The notes under the pieces are model-generated. The model was not told the DNA's origin. It worked only from the letters and a program-made list of their open reading frames with translations, and searched no databases. Positions 45,287 through 55,193 of a stretch of DNA of 64,000 nt are shown one piece after another (positions within the stretch are counted from its first letter, which is position 1; every line of letters starts with the position of its first letter). The stretch comes from Corylus avellana (Eukaryota > Streptophyta > Magnoliopsida > Fagales > Betulaceae), in NCBI RefSeq assembly GCF_901000735.1, contig NC_081550.1, positions 11,744,571 through 11,808,570 of the forward strand, given 5' to 3'. The position numbers were made by a program, and so were the translations under genes.

Positions 45287-45476
45287 CCAAATTCTTAGCT
45301 ACGACATTAATTGATAGAATTAGTTTTTTAACCCCCCCATCACTATGCCTTGGAAACTATGATCAAGGCCGAGAGCTATTTTTCCTATTTTTTATTTTTA
45401 TTTTATTTTTTAGCCAAAGAAAGAAAAACAGTTTTCATCTTCCCTACATGTGCTCCATTTTCTATGGTATTTATTA

Positions 45477-45847
45477 GGGTAAAGTATACTTAATCCCCTC
45501 AAACTATTACCACAATGACAATTTACCCCCAAAATTATCAATTGCGATAATTTACCCCATAAACTACCAAAACAATCACAATATACCCCAATTTTTAACA
45601 AAACCACAAAATTATCCTTACTAAAATAAAAACAAAAATACAAAAATTTAATTTAATTTTTTTCAAAATTTTAAGGGTATTTTTGTCTTATTGAAAATTT
45701 TATAGGGGTAATTTCGTCATTTTGCTAGCATTAGGAGTACATTGTCATTATTTTGATAGTTTGAGGGATAAATTATCGTAATTGATAGTTTAGAGAAGTA
45801 GATTGTTATTAGGGTAGTAGTTTGAAGACTTTAAGTGAACTTTACCC
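45477..45847. mobile_element. MULE-type MITE with perfect 9-bp target duplication
   Basis: Inverted arms of about 150 bp: GGGTAAAGTATACTTAATCC at the left mirrors GACTTTAAGTGAACTTTACC at the right, with repeated CAATTTACCCC / GGGATAAATTATCG phrases. Both flanks read TATTTATTA (45468-45476, 45848-45856), a 9-bp duplication as made by Mutator-like transposases. The inside is non-coding. It is related to the right arm at 14830-14975. Confidence 0.92.
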
Positions 45848-45856
45848 TATTTATTA

Positions 45857-45930
45857 ATTGCTTTAAAAAGACCTAAGCATTTTAGGGTTTGATTCTGACT
45901 CTCCTTATGTGGACATGTAAAAAACAAAAA
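45857..45930 (+). mobile_element. SINE-like remnant
   Basis: Box-B-like AGGGTTTGATTC, then CTCCTTATGTGGACATGT and an A-rich tail, as in the copy at 33327-33412. Box A is worn. Confidence 0.45.
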
Positions 45931-47077
45931 TTTAATAAATGTTTAAATACTCCCCTCCCTCCCTTGACCCTTCCTCTACAAGGAAATTCAATTTTGAGAT
46001 ACAAAAGAGTTTTATTTTTTTGGTAACTTATTGAGGCAGTTTGAGGGGCACAGAAGCAACTTATTGAAGGGGTATTGTCTAGGGGAAAAGCCAAGCCATG
46101 AATGACGAATGAAAACAATGATATTGTCTTTGAAGTTTGAAGGCCATTTTCCAAAGCCAGGCTGACTTTTCAAACTCCCATCACACAAGCTAAAGAACCT
46201 CTGGCTTGATCGTGACACACGGCCACAAAATTTCTTCCATTGTAGATAATACCAAGCCGACACAATTATGGGATTAAGTTTATGTAGTTTTTTTTTTTAA
46301 TGATTTATTTTAACCTTGTCTCATTTAAACTATGATCGTCGTAAATTAATTTCTTGCCATCTTTGGATGATTTTGCATTATTGAGTCGACTGCATCAGCA
46401 TGAGTCCACATTTACTCTTTTGACGGTGTGAAATCACTTTTCCTTTTACTAAACTTATTCAAATTATTGTCTTAAAGTTTTCATGCATGAGGGGGTTTTA
46501 AGACACCTAAAAGTCTACAACTTTCTTTTGGTAGGTTGAAATATTCCTCAACTTCTTTTTGGTTATGACTTATGAGTTTCAAGTCCTCAACTTACAATCA
46601 AAGGAGCTTTATGGGTTTGCAAAAGGACGAGAAAAATAAAAGACAAAGAAAAATTACATATTTTGATGATTGGTGTGCAATGTGGATTGGTCACGTTTTA
46701 GTGGAGGCTTGGATCAAGTCCACCTCTGGGAAAAGAAGGGGCCCCTCGCCAATTGAGTATGTACCCTTGATAGCTATTTATTTCCTTTTTACTATATATA
46801 TATTTTTGGGTTTTCGTAATATATCCTTGAGAGCTCAGATACTGTCTTCACTTCCTAAATTAGCTGTTTTTTTTTTTTTTTTTTTTTCATAGGACCGTCA
46901 AAATTATATAATTATTATTATTATATAAAGATTGAGCAAGGTACCAGTTTTTTAAGACGAGTAAGAACTAGTGCAAACAATCAGTAAAGTTACAAAAACA
47001 GAAAATTACAGAAATTAAAATACAAAGACCAAGGAAAAAAAAAATTCCAATCTTTGCAGTGATCTAGTCAGAGCTCT
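45931..47077. other. Unassigned DNA
   Basis: No gene could be supported. The frames at 45882-46263 (-) and 46572-46892 (+) have no recognised motif. A T run is at 46867-46888. Confidence 0.5.
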
Positions 47078-47618
47078 TAGGGGTGGGCAAATTAACCGCA
47101 TACTGATTACGACTGGATCGAAATTAACCATCAACCGACTTATGAGAGTTGAAAATTGGTATGAATTTTTTATATCGACGTCGGTTTGGTTCGGTTAATC
47201 GGTATGTTGAACCAAACCGAACGGAACCGATATATGCATAACGAAACAGAATTGAACTGCCAAATTTGACATGGATTAAGGCTTTGATGGACGAACTTTG
47301 CGGAATGATGTTTTGTTAAAAGTATTTGGTAAGTTTTTTGCATCTTATATTCTTTATTGTTTGCATCTTATGTTCAATAAGCTATTTTAGCAAAAAAAAA
47401 AAAAAAAATCTGGGCCCCCCAAAATAAGTAATTTTGGCCCATTTAAAAATAGTATTTGCCTAATTAAAAAAAGCCACGGGTAACCGATTAGGGAAATTAA
47501 CCGAAATTTTGAAATAATTCGTTATCGAAATGAAATCGGTGAATTAACCGATTTAACCGACAATTTCGATTAACCGACCGATAATGGCTTTACCGAACTG
47601 AATCGATACCTATCCCTA
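47078..47618. mobile_element. hAT-type MITE with near-perfect 8-bp target duplication
   Basis: Starts TAGGGGTGGGCAAATTAACC and ends GATACCTATCCCTA. The flanks AGAGCTCT (47070-47077) and ATAGCTCT (47619-47626) differ at one base. The inside is full of GGTTCGGTT / AACCGAAC phrases in both directions, so it can fold on itself. No transposase. Confidence 0.82.
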
Positions 47619-47756
47619 ATAGCTCTAAAGGAAATCCCTAAAGGCGGAAAAGACAATTAGAAATGCTGCCAGCGAAGTTGGTTGCAATTACCCATAATTA
47701 ACGTTGTGGGTATTAACAAAAGATACCAATTTTAACTTAACTCTTAACCAGCTTAG

Positions 47757-48900
47757 AGCATCTCCGGCAGGGCCTTCAAATAGGTGTTTTAAGTTAAATT
47801 TAGTTATTATGTGTTGTTTTCATCCTCCAACAGACATTTTAAAATGAAAATTTTTTAACCATTTGCTACAGTGAACTTTCAAATATGAAAGTCTACTATA
47901 ACAACTTGTAGGATTTTTTTTCTTTATTATTTTCTCGTCTCTTTCTCTTATTTCTCTTTATTTAAAAAATATTATTTAAAGAGAATAGCTTGTTAACCGC
48001 TAGAATTTGTATTGAAAAATGAGTAAAAAATAAAATAAAAGTGATGAGTTTATGAGCAGCTAATAACTCATATTGATGGAGATGTTGGGTTGTGCTGAAC
48101 AGAGAAATAAAGAGGAGTTTATCGCTGACTGACATAAAGAGAAGGAAGGGATTTTTTTTCGCAAAGATCTTTTTAGATAAGAAGGTACCCGTTGAGTGAG
48201 TTTCTTAGATGAGTACAAAAGATTTGGGTGCCTACGTAGCTGCTTTGGAACCAAACTTTTCCCAACATTTTTTTTTTTTTTTGGGTTGATTTGACACCAC
48301 TTAACTCAATTCAAAAAATTTCAACTTAACTTAAAAATTTTCAAACAAACTAATAAATATTTTTAAAAAATAAAAAAAATATATATAAGGGTGGTGGTTG
48401 GAACACTCCCTAGAGTATGGGGCGGATTGGCCACCCCTGACTAGTTTTTAGAGGTGGCTAATTTGAAAGTACTGGCTAAACCATTGCCCATTAATTTTGA
48501 TGGTGGTTGATCCACTCTCAAGGGGGTTCAGCCACCCCAAAGACTTTTTGAGGTGGCTCAACCAACCCCATAAAATTTGGGGTTGGCCTTGGGGTGGCTC
48601 GGCCACCGTCATCAATTTTAGGAGTGGTCTAAATCCACCCTGCCTATTTCGGGGGTGACCGTAAAAATCGTTGTTAGAGGTCACCCAAACACCCCTAGGA
48701 GTGGTTCAAAACCACTCCAAAATTTATTTTGTTTTGTTTTGTTTGTTTGTTTTTTTTTGTAAATTTTTTTTTTTATAATTTCAAGTCACTCAAACATAAT
48801 CTCGACTCTTTTTTTTTTCTTCAATATTCACAATTTTGAGTTGAGCTAGAAAAAATACAAAAATATCACACACCCAAATGAGCTTGTAAATTAGAGTAGG
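47757..48900. mobile_element. MITE-like region with GGTGGC / GCCACC modules
   Basis: 47757 onward has GAGCATCTCCGGCAG, a common plant MITE end phrase. 48250-48360 and 48760-48900 are rough inverted arms (CTCAATTCAAAAAATTTCAAC against GTTGAGCTAGAAAAAATAC). Between them, 48388-48720 holds many short inverted modules such as GGGGTGGCTCGGCCACC, GAGGTGGCTCAACC and GTTCAGCCACCCC, as in the element at 14030-14975. No real ORF. Confidence 0.5.
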
Positions 48901-49520
48901 AACATAATTATTGGTGAGATGAGATGATGTCCACATCATTCCATGGATCCATTCATAGAACTGGCCGTGGGATGGTCATACGGCTCGTCTGCATTCACAC
49001 TATGCACGCCATCCTTCATGCATTGAATTTGACAATCACATAAAAGACACATCACCTCATTCCAGTAATATTCATATATTCAACAAACAACATGATCATT
49101 TTGAATTTGTCCGAATAGAAGAAGACCATATAGAACTGTGTGATTGATTGGAGGAGAAACATAGACCATCCAGATGGCTGTTTCTTGCTCTTAAAGCTAC
49201 CGTTTTCTCTTGTGATGAGGTTTTTGGGTGAAGAGCACTAGCCCTGAAACTGAAGATGGGTTTGCCATAAGCGTATCTCAAACCCATCTAATTTTTGGAC
49301 AAACAAATATTTGCTACAGGAAACAAAACCCACAGAAAATATCAATCCTGGAGGAAGATGGCCATCAAAGTTTCTCCTTATGGATCATTGGGCTTGCTCA
49401 TGTGATCTATACTATATAGACCGATCAAAGTTGTCTTCAGGTAATAAATAGAATATAAACAAGCCAATGAGACATAAGGAATATTAGTAACATACAATAG
49501 GAAAGGGAAAAAGGAACATA
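48901..49520. other. Region downstream of the uL18 gene
   Basis: Less AT-rich. The frame at 49096-49287 has no recognised motif. Part of it is probably 3'UTR of the minus-strand gene, but no clear poly(A) signal was fixed. Confidence 0.4.
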
Positions 49521-49901
49521 TTAGTAACTCGGCCGAGTAGTATCATCATTATCATCAGCAATAAGGTTGACTCCATTGTTCTTAAGAGCATCGACAATGG
49601 CCCATACCTTGGTGCGGTTCTTAAACCCTTTTTTCTCTACTTCCTTGTTTACATCAACATGAATCCCTCTTCCCTGCCCTTGTTCAAGACCCTCCACCTT
49701 GAGCCGCATGGCCAACACCTCCCCAACAACTGCTGCTGCCTTGGCATTGCAGGACCGGCCGCACTCAAGTGATTCCTTGATAGCATGTTCAACTGTTGAT
49801 GCCGTTGCAACAATCCGTCCATTATTTCTGTCTACCACATTCGCTGTGATGTACTTTATTGATATGAACAATCGGAGCACGAACCGCTTTAACACAGTCA
49901 T
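49521..49901 (-). CDS. Ribosomal protein uL18 (L18p/L5e family), organelle type
   Basis: 126 codons in one exon, ATG at 49899-49901, TAA at 49521-49523. The N-terminal part (VLRLFISIKYITANVVDRNN followed by GRIVATASTVEHAI) is the L18 strand pair that contacts 5S rRNA in bacterial-type L18. SCNAKAAAVVGEVLAMRLKV is the conserved helix, and IHVDVNKEVEKKGFKNRTKV then WAIVDALKNNGVNLI is the C-terminal half. Length fits bacterial-type L18 (about 110-120). In plants this family is nuclear-encoded and predicted to serve the mitochondrial or plastid ribosome; no clear transit peptide is visible here. The upstream codons in frame in the same exon include TGA, so this ATG is the likely start. A splice acceptor (CATCAG) lies 12 nt before the ATG. 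The frame is intact. Confidence 0.85.
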   Translation of the reverse strand: MTVLKRFVLRLFISIKYITANVVDRNNGRIVATASTVEHAIKESLECGRSCNAKAAAVVGEVLAMRLKVEGLEQGQGRGIHVDVNKEVEKKGFKNRTKVWAIVDALKNNGVNLIADDNDDTTRPSY

Positions 49902-50134
49902 TCTTCAACAGCCCTGATGTTTTGTTCATGGTAAATCAACTAGATTTCAAATTACATCTAAATCAGAAGCATCATAAGACTAAATCTTTACTTCTAAACT
50001 TTTTGGGGGTAACCCAACCCTAAACATAGTCCACAGAAGAACTTCAGCAAATTAATCCTGTAACTTTGTAATGGTGTACCATGGAATTTAAACAACAAAA
50101 TACATAAAGAAACAAAAAAGAAGAAAGAAAGTAC

Positions 50135-50192
50135 CTCAGATGTAAGGTAATTCCTAGGTGGAGCTCACTGTGAAGTTCTTAACCCTTTCAAA
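50135..50192 (-). other. Probable 5'UTR exon of the uL18 gene
   Basis: On the minus strand this 58-nt stretch is preceded by CTCTTTCTCTTTCAG, a strong acceptor, and followed by GTAC after CTGAG, a possible donor. It would sit between the first exon (ending 54331) and the coding exon. Inferred from splice signals only. Confidence 0.5.
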
Positions 50193-53100
50193 CTGAAAGA
50201 GAAAGAGAACAGCATGTATAAACATATGCCATACACGAAAAAGGATAATCCTTCTAATCGTCAAATTTTCCATTTTTAAGGAAATGGGCTAACCAATGAT
50301 TTTCTTAGATGAGAGCTCAACCACCCAATTTTCACATTACTGAAGTCATTGAAGGAGGTAACTAAAACTCTTAGATGTAAGATAAAAGAGCCCATATGGT
50401 CAGAAATCAAAGTTAAAATCACTTCATATGTCACATGGAACCTTAAGAAATAACAGAAAATAGATATGACACCTCTAAATTCCAAGTGTTACATTATCTA
50501 TAATGAAATTTCTTCCCTCAAACTATTCCAACATACAGGATCTTACTTCTACAAAGGGAACATAGTAAATTCCATTGTGTCACAATGGATTATGACTCAT
50601 AGCAAGGCCCACATTTAGTTCTCGCACCCATGAATCCTGTAGGATACTAAATCTAGAAGAGACATTGAAAACTTAAGCAAAAAATATAGATAACATGCAA
50701 AGAAACATGTCCAAGATACACTGCAGTTGAACTTTTGAGACCCCATTTTGTATTTATGAGAAGCCTGTATAAAATTTCTTCAAAAATATTTCCTTTATAT
50801 TGAGGTAAATGATTAATCCATAAGATATAAATCAATTTCCCACTAAAACTTTTTCAAGAAATAAGCTAGAGTTCTGTAAATATCTGCAAAGATCATAGGC
50901 TATCAAAATTATACTTCCTCAAATAAAATATACCATAAATGTCAAATACATTTGTACTCCAAATACTAAAATCCTATCTATGATGTGTAATCTCGGCAGC
51001 ATATCTGGGTTTATCAGACCTCCAAATACAATTCAACAATAATTCATCTGAACACATGCCACCAAAGTCATAAGGAATATCTCCGAAACCATTTATTCTC
51101 CATCTACAATTTATACAACTGCTAACAATAAACCTCAACTCGAGGGATCACCATCTAGCTCTAAAAATTCATGATATTAACACATAAGTGAGCCAACACT
51201 CAGTAAGAAGCTTAGAAAACGGTTGCAAGTTTCATAACAAGTTTCCAAATCTTTAGTGAGTTTAATGAGTTTAAGAAATAAAATTTTCTGTCAAGTTACC
51301 AAAATATACAACAAAACATCTATTTTAAATAAGCAAATAGTCCAATAAATCACCACGCTCAAACATCACATGGTAAGATCAAGATGCTCATTATTTCTAA
51401 GCCACAATTCAAACATTTCCCCATATGAAAATTATGCATTTTCAATATTCGTATAGTAATCAACTCAAAAGGATAACACATAAAATTATACTGAAAAGAG
51501 AGTAGTTCCATGAAAAAGGTTGCAAAATGCTATTTGATCAAAAAGATGCTTTCATGCAATAAACTTGTACTTTTTTAAAAAACCTACTAACTAGCTACTT
51601 TCTCCCTTGCAAGCACAATCTAAAACCTTCCTTGAACCATCTCAAACAAACTCAACTAGAACCTCACCAAGAATGAACAAACCTATCAAGTAGGTATGAT
51701 AGCTGAAATCTACAATTAATTAAGCAAAAATAGAGAGAAAAAGAAAAAGTAACTGAAATAACATTTTTCATTTAAAGGACAACAACAACAAGAACAAAGT
51801 TCTTTGCCAATAGCATGGTAACCTAAAACAGGAAAGCCCTAACCTCCATAGGGCAGCCCCTAACCTAAAACAAGACAGCCGCAATTTCCACTAAATTCTT
51901 CCAAAAAGCTTAAATAGTACAAATACATAGCTGCTCAAAACAAAACCTGGCCCAGTTTTACAAAACCAACCCAATCGATCAAACTTCTTCAAGAAGCACC
52001 CAACCAGATCTATTTCACAACAGAGGTGCCTTACAACTCCAAATCATTCCAACAGCCCCTAACAACACAAATTTGATCCCCAACAATACAGATGTAAAAA
52101 GGCCATGTCCTGGTCTAGGACTTCCAAATTTTATCCGAGCTCCCAACATTATCATTGATAGTTTCAGCCCCCCAAATACTAAACAAAAGTTGAAAAAAAA
52201 AAAAGTTTTCAAATGTTCAAATAAAGTTTACATGGCTTCTCATAGCCATTCCCAAAGCCGGTTTCAGTGTTTAAGAAAAATCCCAATTTTAACTATAAAA
52301 CCTACCTTGAATAAAGTCCATGAAAATCAAGTTTATAATTAATAGATACAATGTTTAACAACATACTTTGCCAGTAAAATATGCCATTCAAATAGTTTTT
52401 ACAAATTCTAAATATGCCTCATCAAGAATTTTTCCATAGAGGTATAAGTTAGCCAGCTAGAACAGCCCTTACCATGGGTTAAACCTCTTGTCTTCATTAA
52501 AACAACTCCAACAGCTCCATTTGACACAAAACATAAGTCCCTAATCAAACCCAATTAAGGAAACTTTGAATTTGAAATAAAATGAGTTGTTACCTTGATT
52601 CTTGTCAAGCCAAACCTAGAGAGAGTTCACTCTTAACTTTTAGGTGAGTTAAACGCAATCCGATGACTGGGACCGTGGAAAAGATGGCTGTAAAGAGAAG
52701 CTTCAGGTGGTGGGGAATGCATGACCAATTGGTGAAGGAAAGAGACCTCTTGCAAGGTTTGGCAAAGAGAAAAGCAGAGAGAGAGAGAGATTCACTTCAA
52801 TGGGACCAGCTAGTTTCAATTTGCTCTAGCTAATGGCTGAAGGTGGCCTGGCTGGCCTTAAATGGCTCATCTAATGAAGACCAGCCGGCGATATTGACAA
52901 ATGGGACATGTCTTGGTTGGGGTTTGGTGACCCTTAACAGAAAAGGTGGTTGGCGGTGTTGTGGTGACTGTTCCGATGGTGTGACAATGATTTTGTGGAC
53001 GGCTGTGTGTGCAGGCAAGGCATGGCAAAGAGGAAGTCGGCTAGAAATAGATATATAAGGGGAAGAGATACCCAAATGAGAGAGGGAGAGACTACCAAAA

Positions 53101-54330
53101 TTGGGGGTATTGGTTACAAAGGGAGTGAAAAAGGGAGGCGGGGTTGGCATGGGAGGAATGGCCACAATTAGAACTACCTTGGAGTGGCTTTACCGAAATT
53201 GTCCCATAAATTATTAAATTTCTTAAACATTTCAAAGATTAACCTTTCTAAAATTAAGAGTTTATACCAAGCAAATTAATCATTCTCAAATACATTACCT
53301 ACATTAAAATGATACACAAATAATGCCCCTAAATCTCACTTTAAGATTTACAATAGCTGGGCTTACAACTTGGCCTCCTCTCTCACCCTTCTCTCTCACC
53401 TTGTCTCTCTTTTGCCCTTAATCTAACCTCATTTTACACCCCAGAAGTGTCCAGTGAAATGCTAGAACATTGCTCTTCCTCACAACCTCTTCTACTCACC
53501 TCCATATCTCGACCAACTTGCTCCCACATTTAATTGTTGGCTCTTGTCACCGTGAAGGAGAATGGTAGTTCTTTGCCTGGTTTCCGAAGGATTCGTATGG
53601 TGGTGGTAGGGTTGGATTTGGTGGCTGTTCTGGGTTCATGAGGACATGTGTGAATTGGATAGCAAGGAGAATTTTGCTTTACTGGTAGAGATTATGAAGT
53701 TCATGAAGTAATCAATGAATTTAGAAGCATTTCCAAACATTCTGATTCAACCCGATTAGCTTCCCATGAACCTCAAATCTTTGTAATAACGACTTCACAT
53801 GAAAAGCAACTGGCAGCCACTTTCTTTTTCTTACAGAATCACTTTCCTATGTAATACTTGGGAAGCTGAAAAACCCAATAATTCTCCCAAATTCAAACCA
53901 GCCCCCCGCCCCAACCCAAAAAAAAAAAAACAAAAAAAACTAATTCTTCTATTATCAATCAGATTTGAAGGAACAGAAAAACCTAATCGTGGGCTATTAT
54001 AGAATAGGATTTTAAGGGACCTCCACACAATTGTTTCTCTTCTACCTTATGAACATCAAAGCAAAGCGGTTTCCTAAAGACACCCTTTAACAAAATTCGG
54101 TTTGTTTGCAGAGAACTAAAGCAATAACGGAAATGGGTTTTATTGAATAAACATAAATATGGAAATCCATTTCTTAAAAGAAAGAAAAAACAAAGAAAAA
54201 AAGACATTGGAGAAAGTATACAATCAAGCAAATAGCAGTAGAGGTTTAATTGCAAATGTAAAAAGTTTAAGCAAAACAGAACGGAAAGAAACAAACAATT
54301 AGCTGCACATAATGCTTGAAGAAGACTTAC
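50193..54330 (-). other. Long 5'UTR intron of the uL18 gene
   Basis: About 4.1 kb between a strong donor (GTAAG after GACTTTGG at 54331) and the acceptor near 50193. It has no supported coding sequence. 52594-53060 is less AT-rich and contains what looks like another first exon. (GA)n lies near 52770-52792. Confidence 0.5.
52594..53030 (-). other. Possible alternative first exon inside the intron
   Basis: On the minus strand, CCCCTTATATATCTATTTC (near 53045-53063) is TATA-like. It is followed by a CT-rich stretch with (CT)n at 52772-52790, and the block ends AAGAATCAAG with GTAACAAC as donor at 52593. The layout is that of a plant 5'UTR exon. The 111-codon frame at 52830-53165 is Pro/Ser-rich and not recognised. 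Confidence 0.3.
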
Positions 54331-54490
54331 CCAAAGTCAGTTAAAGAAGAAAGGAAACCGGGAAGAGCCATTGATCGCGGCAACCTTCGAGCAAGCAAAT
54401 GGAATTTAGAGATGTAAAGGGAGACGGTTTTGACACTTTTGAGTCTGAGAAAGCAAACTACAGCGTAGCAGTTTTAACCCCAAAACTCCG
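54331..54490 (-). other. First exon of the uL18 gene with an upstream ORF
   Basis: The exon ends GACTTTGG before GTAAG. It contains ATG at 54369-54371 (MALPGFLSSLTDFG). Spliced to 50135-50192, this frame would close after 22 codons at TGA, ahead of the main start. The exon is GC-richer than its surroundings. The start site is estimated from the TATA box. Confidence 0.55.
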
Positions 54491-54519
54491 CGTTCCGCTT
54501 GCTTGTGCTGGCTACATTC

Positions 54520-54528
54520 TTTATAAAG
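54520..54528 (-). promoter_or_regulatory. TATA box of the uL18 gene
   Basis: The minus strand CTTTATAAA lies about 30 bp before the inferred transcription start and 150 bp before the first ATG. Confidence 0.5.
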
Positions 54529-54544
54529 TAAAATGATTTTTTAA

Positions 54545-54550
54545 AAATTT

Positions 54551-54588
<38 letters not shown>

Positions 54589-55102
54589 GGAAAAGCCTAC
54601 CCGTTCAAACTATTAAAAAATTGACAATGTTCCTCACGGTTAGTAAAAAAAGACAAAAATATCATACATTTTTGTAAATGAGATAAAAATACCCTAATAA
54701 ATTCGAAAAAAAAAATTATTATTTTTGTCTTTAACAAAGAGGATTTAAAAAAAAAAAAAAAAATTCATTCCCGTTTTCCATTTTTTAAAATTTTTAGTTT
54801 TATTTTTTTAATTTTTAATTTTAATTTTATTAAGGGTATTTTCATCATTGGGACATATCGACATTTTTTTTTTTTAGGAATATTATTGCAATTAAAAATT
54901 TGACAAATATTGTTAATTGGATACTAATTTAAGAGAGGTATACGTACTTTCCTTTCTTTTTTTTTTTTTAATTTTTTTAATTTTCTTTCATGCCAATGGT
55001 GTGGGTGTCAATTAAATGCTGGCATTAAAACCAAACATACACATTATTTAAATGATGAGCTTTAGTTAAATAATAAAAGACTTGATCTCATCATCTTCTT
55101 TG
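54545..55102. other. AT-rich DNA with long T runs and a worn MITE-like repeat
   Basis: A T run of about 35 at 54551-54586, then phrases AAACTATTAAAAAATTGACAATG and TTAAGGGTATTTTCATC, in the style of the MULE MITEs in this window. No gene. Confidence 0.5.
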
Positions 55103-55193
55103 NNNNNNNNNNNNNNNNNNNNNNNNNNNNNNNNNNNNNNNNNNNNNNNNNNNNNNNNNNNNNNNNNNNNNNNNNNNNNNNNNNNNNNNNNNN
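55103..55193. other. Assembly gap, 91 N
   Basis: 91 N, unlike the three gaps of exactly 100, so probably a sized gap. Confidence 0.99.

Larger units (their letters stand above)
41836..45476. repeat. Duplicated segment, right copy
   Basis: Starts with TATTTTGAGTAGAAAACTC, the same bases as 38622, and ends at the MITE insertion site. It differs from the left copy by scattered substitutions (for example near 43612-43650), poly(A) lengths, a small deletion inside the MITE (near 43950) and a 505-bp LINE insertion. It continues without a gap into the following unique DNA. Confidence 0.95.

Noticed and set aside
46572..46892. 106-codon ORF on plus
   Set aside because: No motif; the end is encoded by a long T run and there are no exon neighbours.
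52830..53165. 111-codon Pro/Ser-rich protein gene on minus
   Set aside because: No recognised domain, and it overlaps a TATA-like box and CT-rich leader; more likely UTR or intron.
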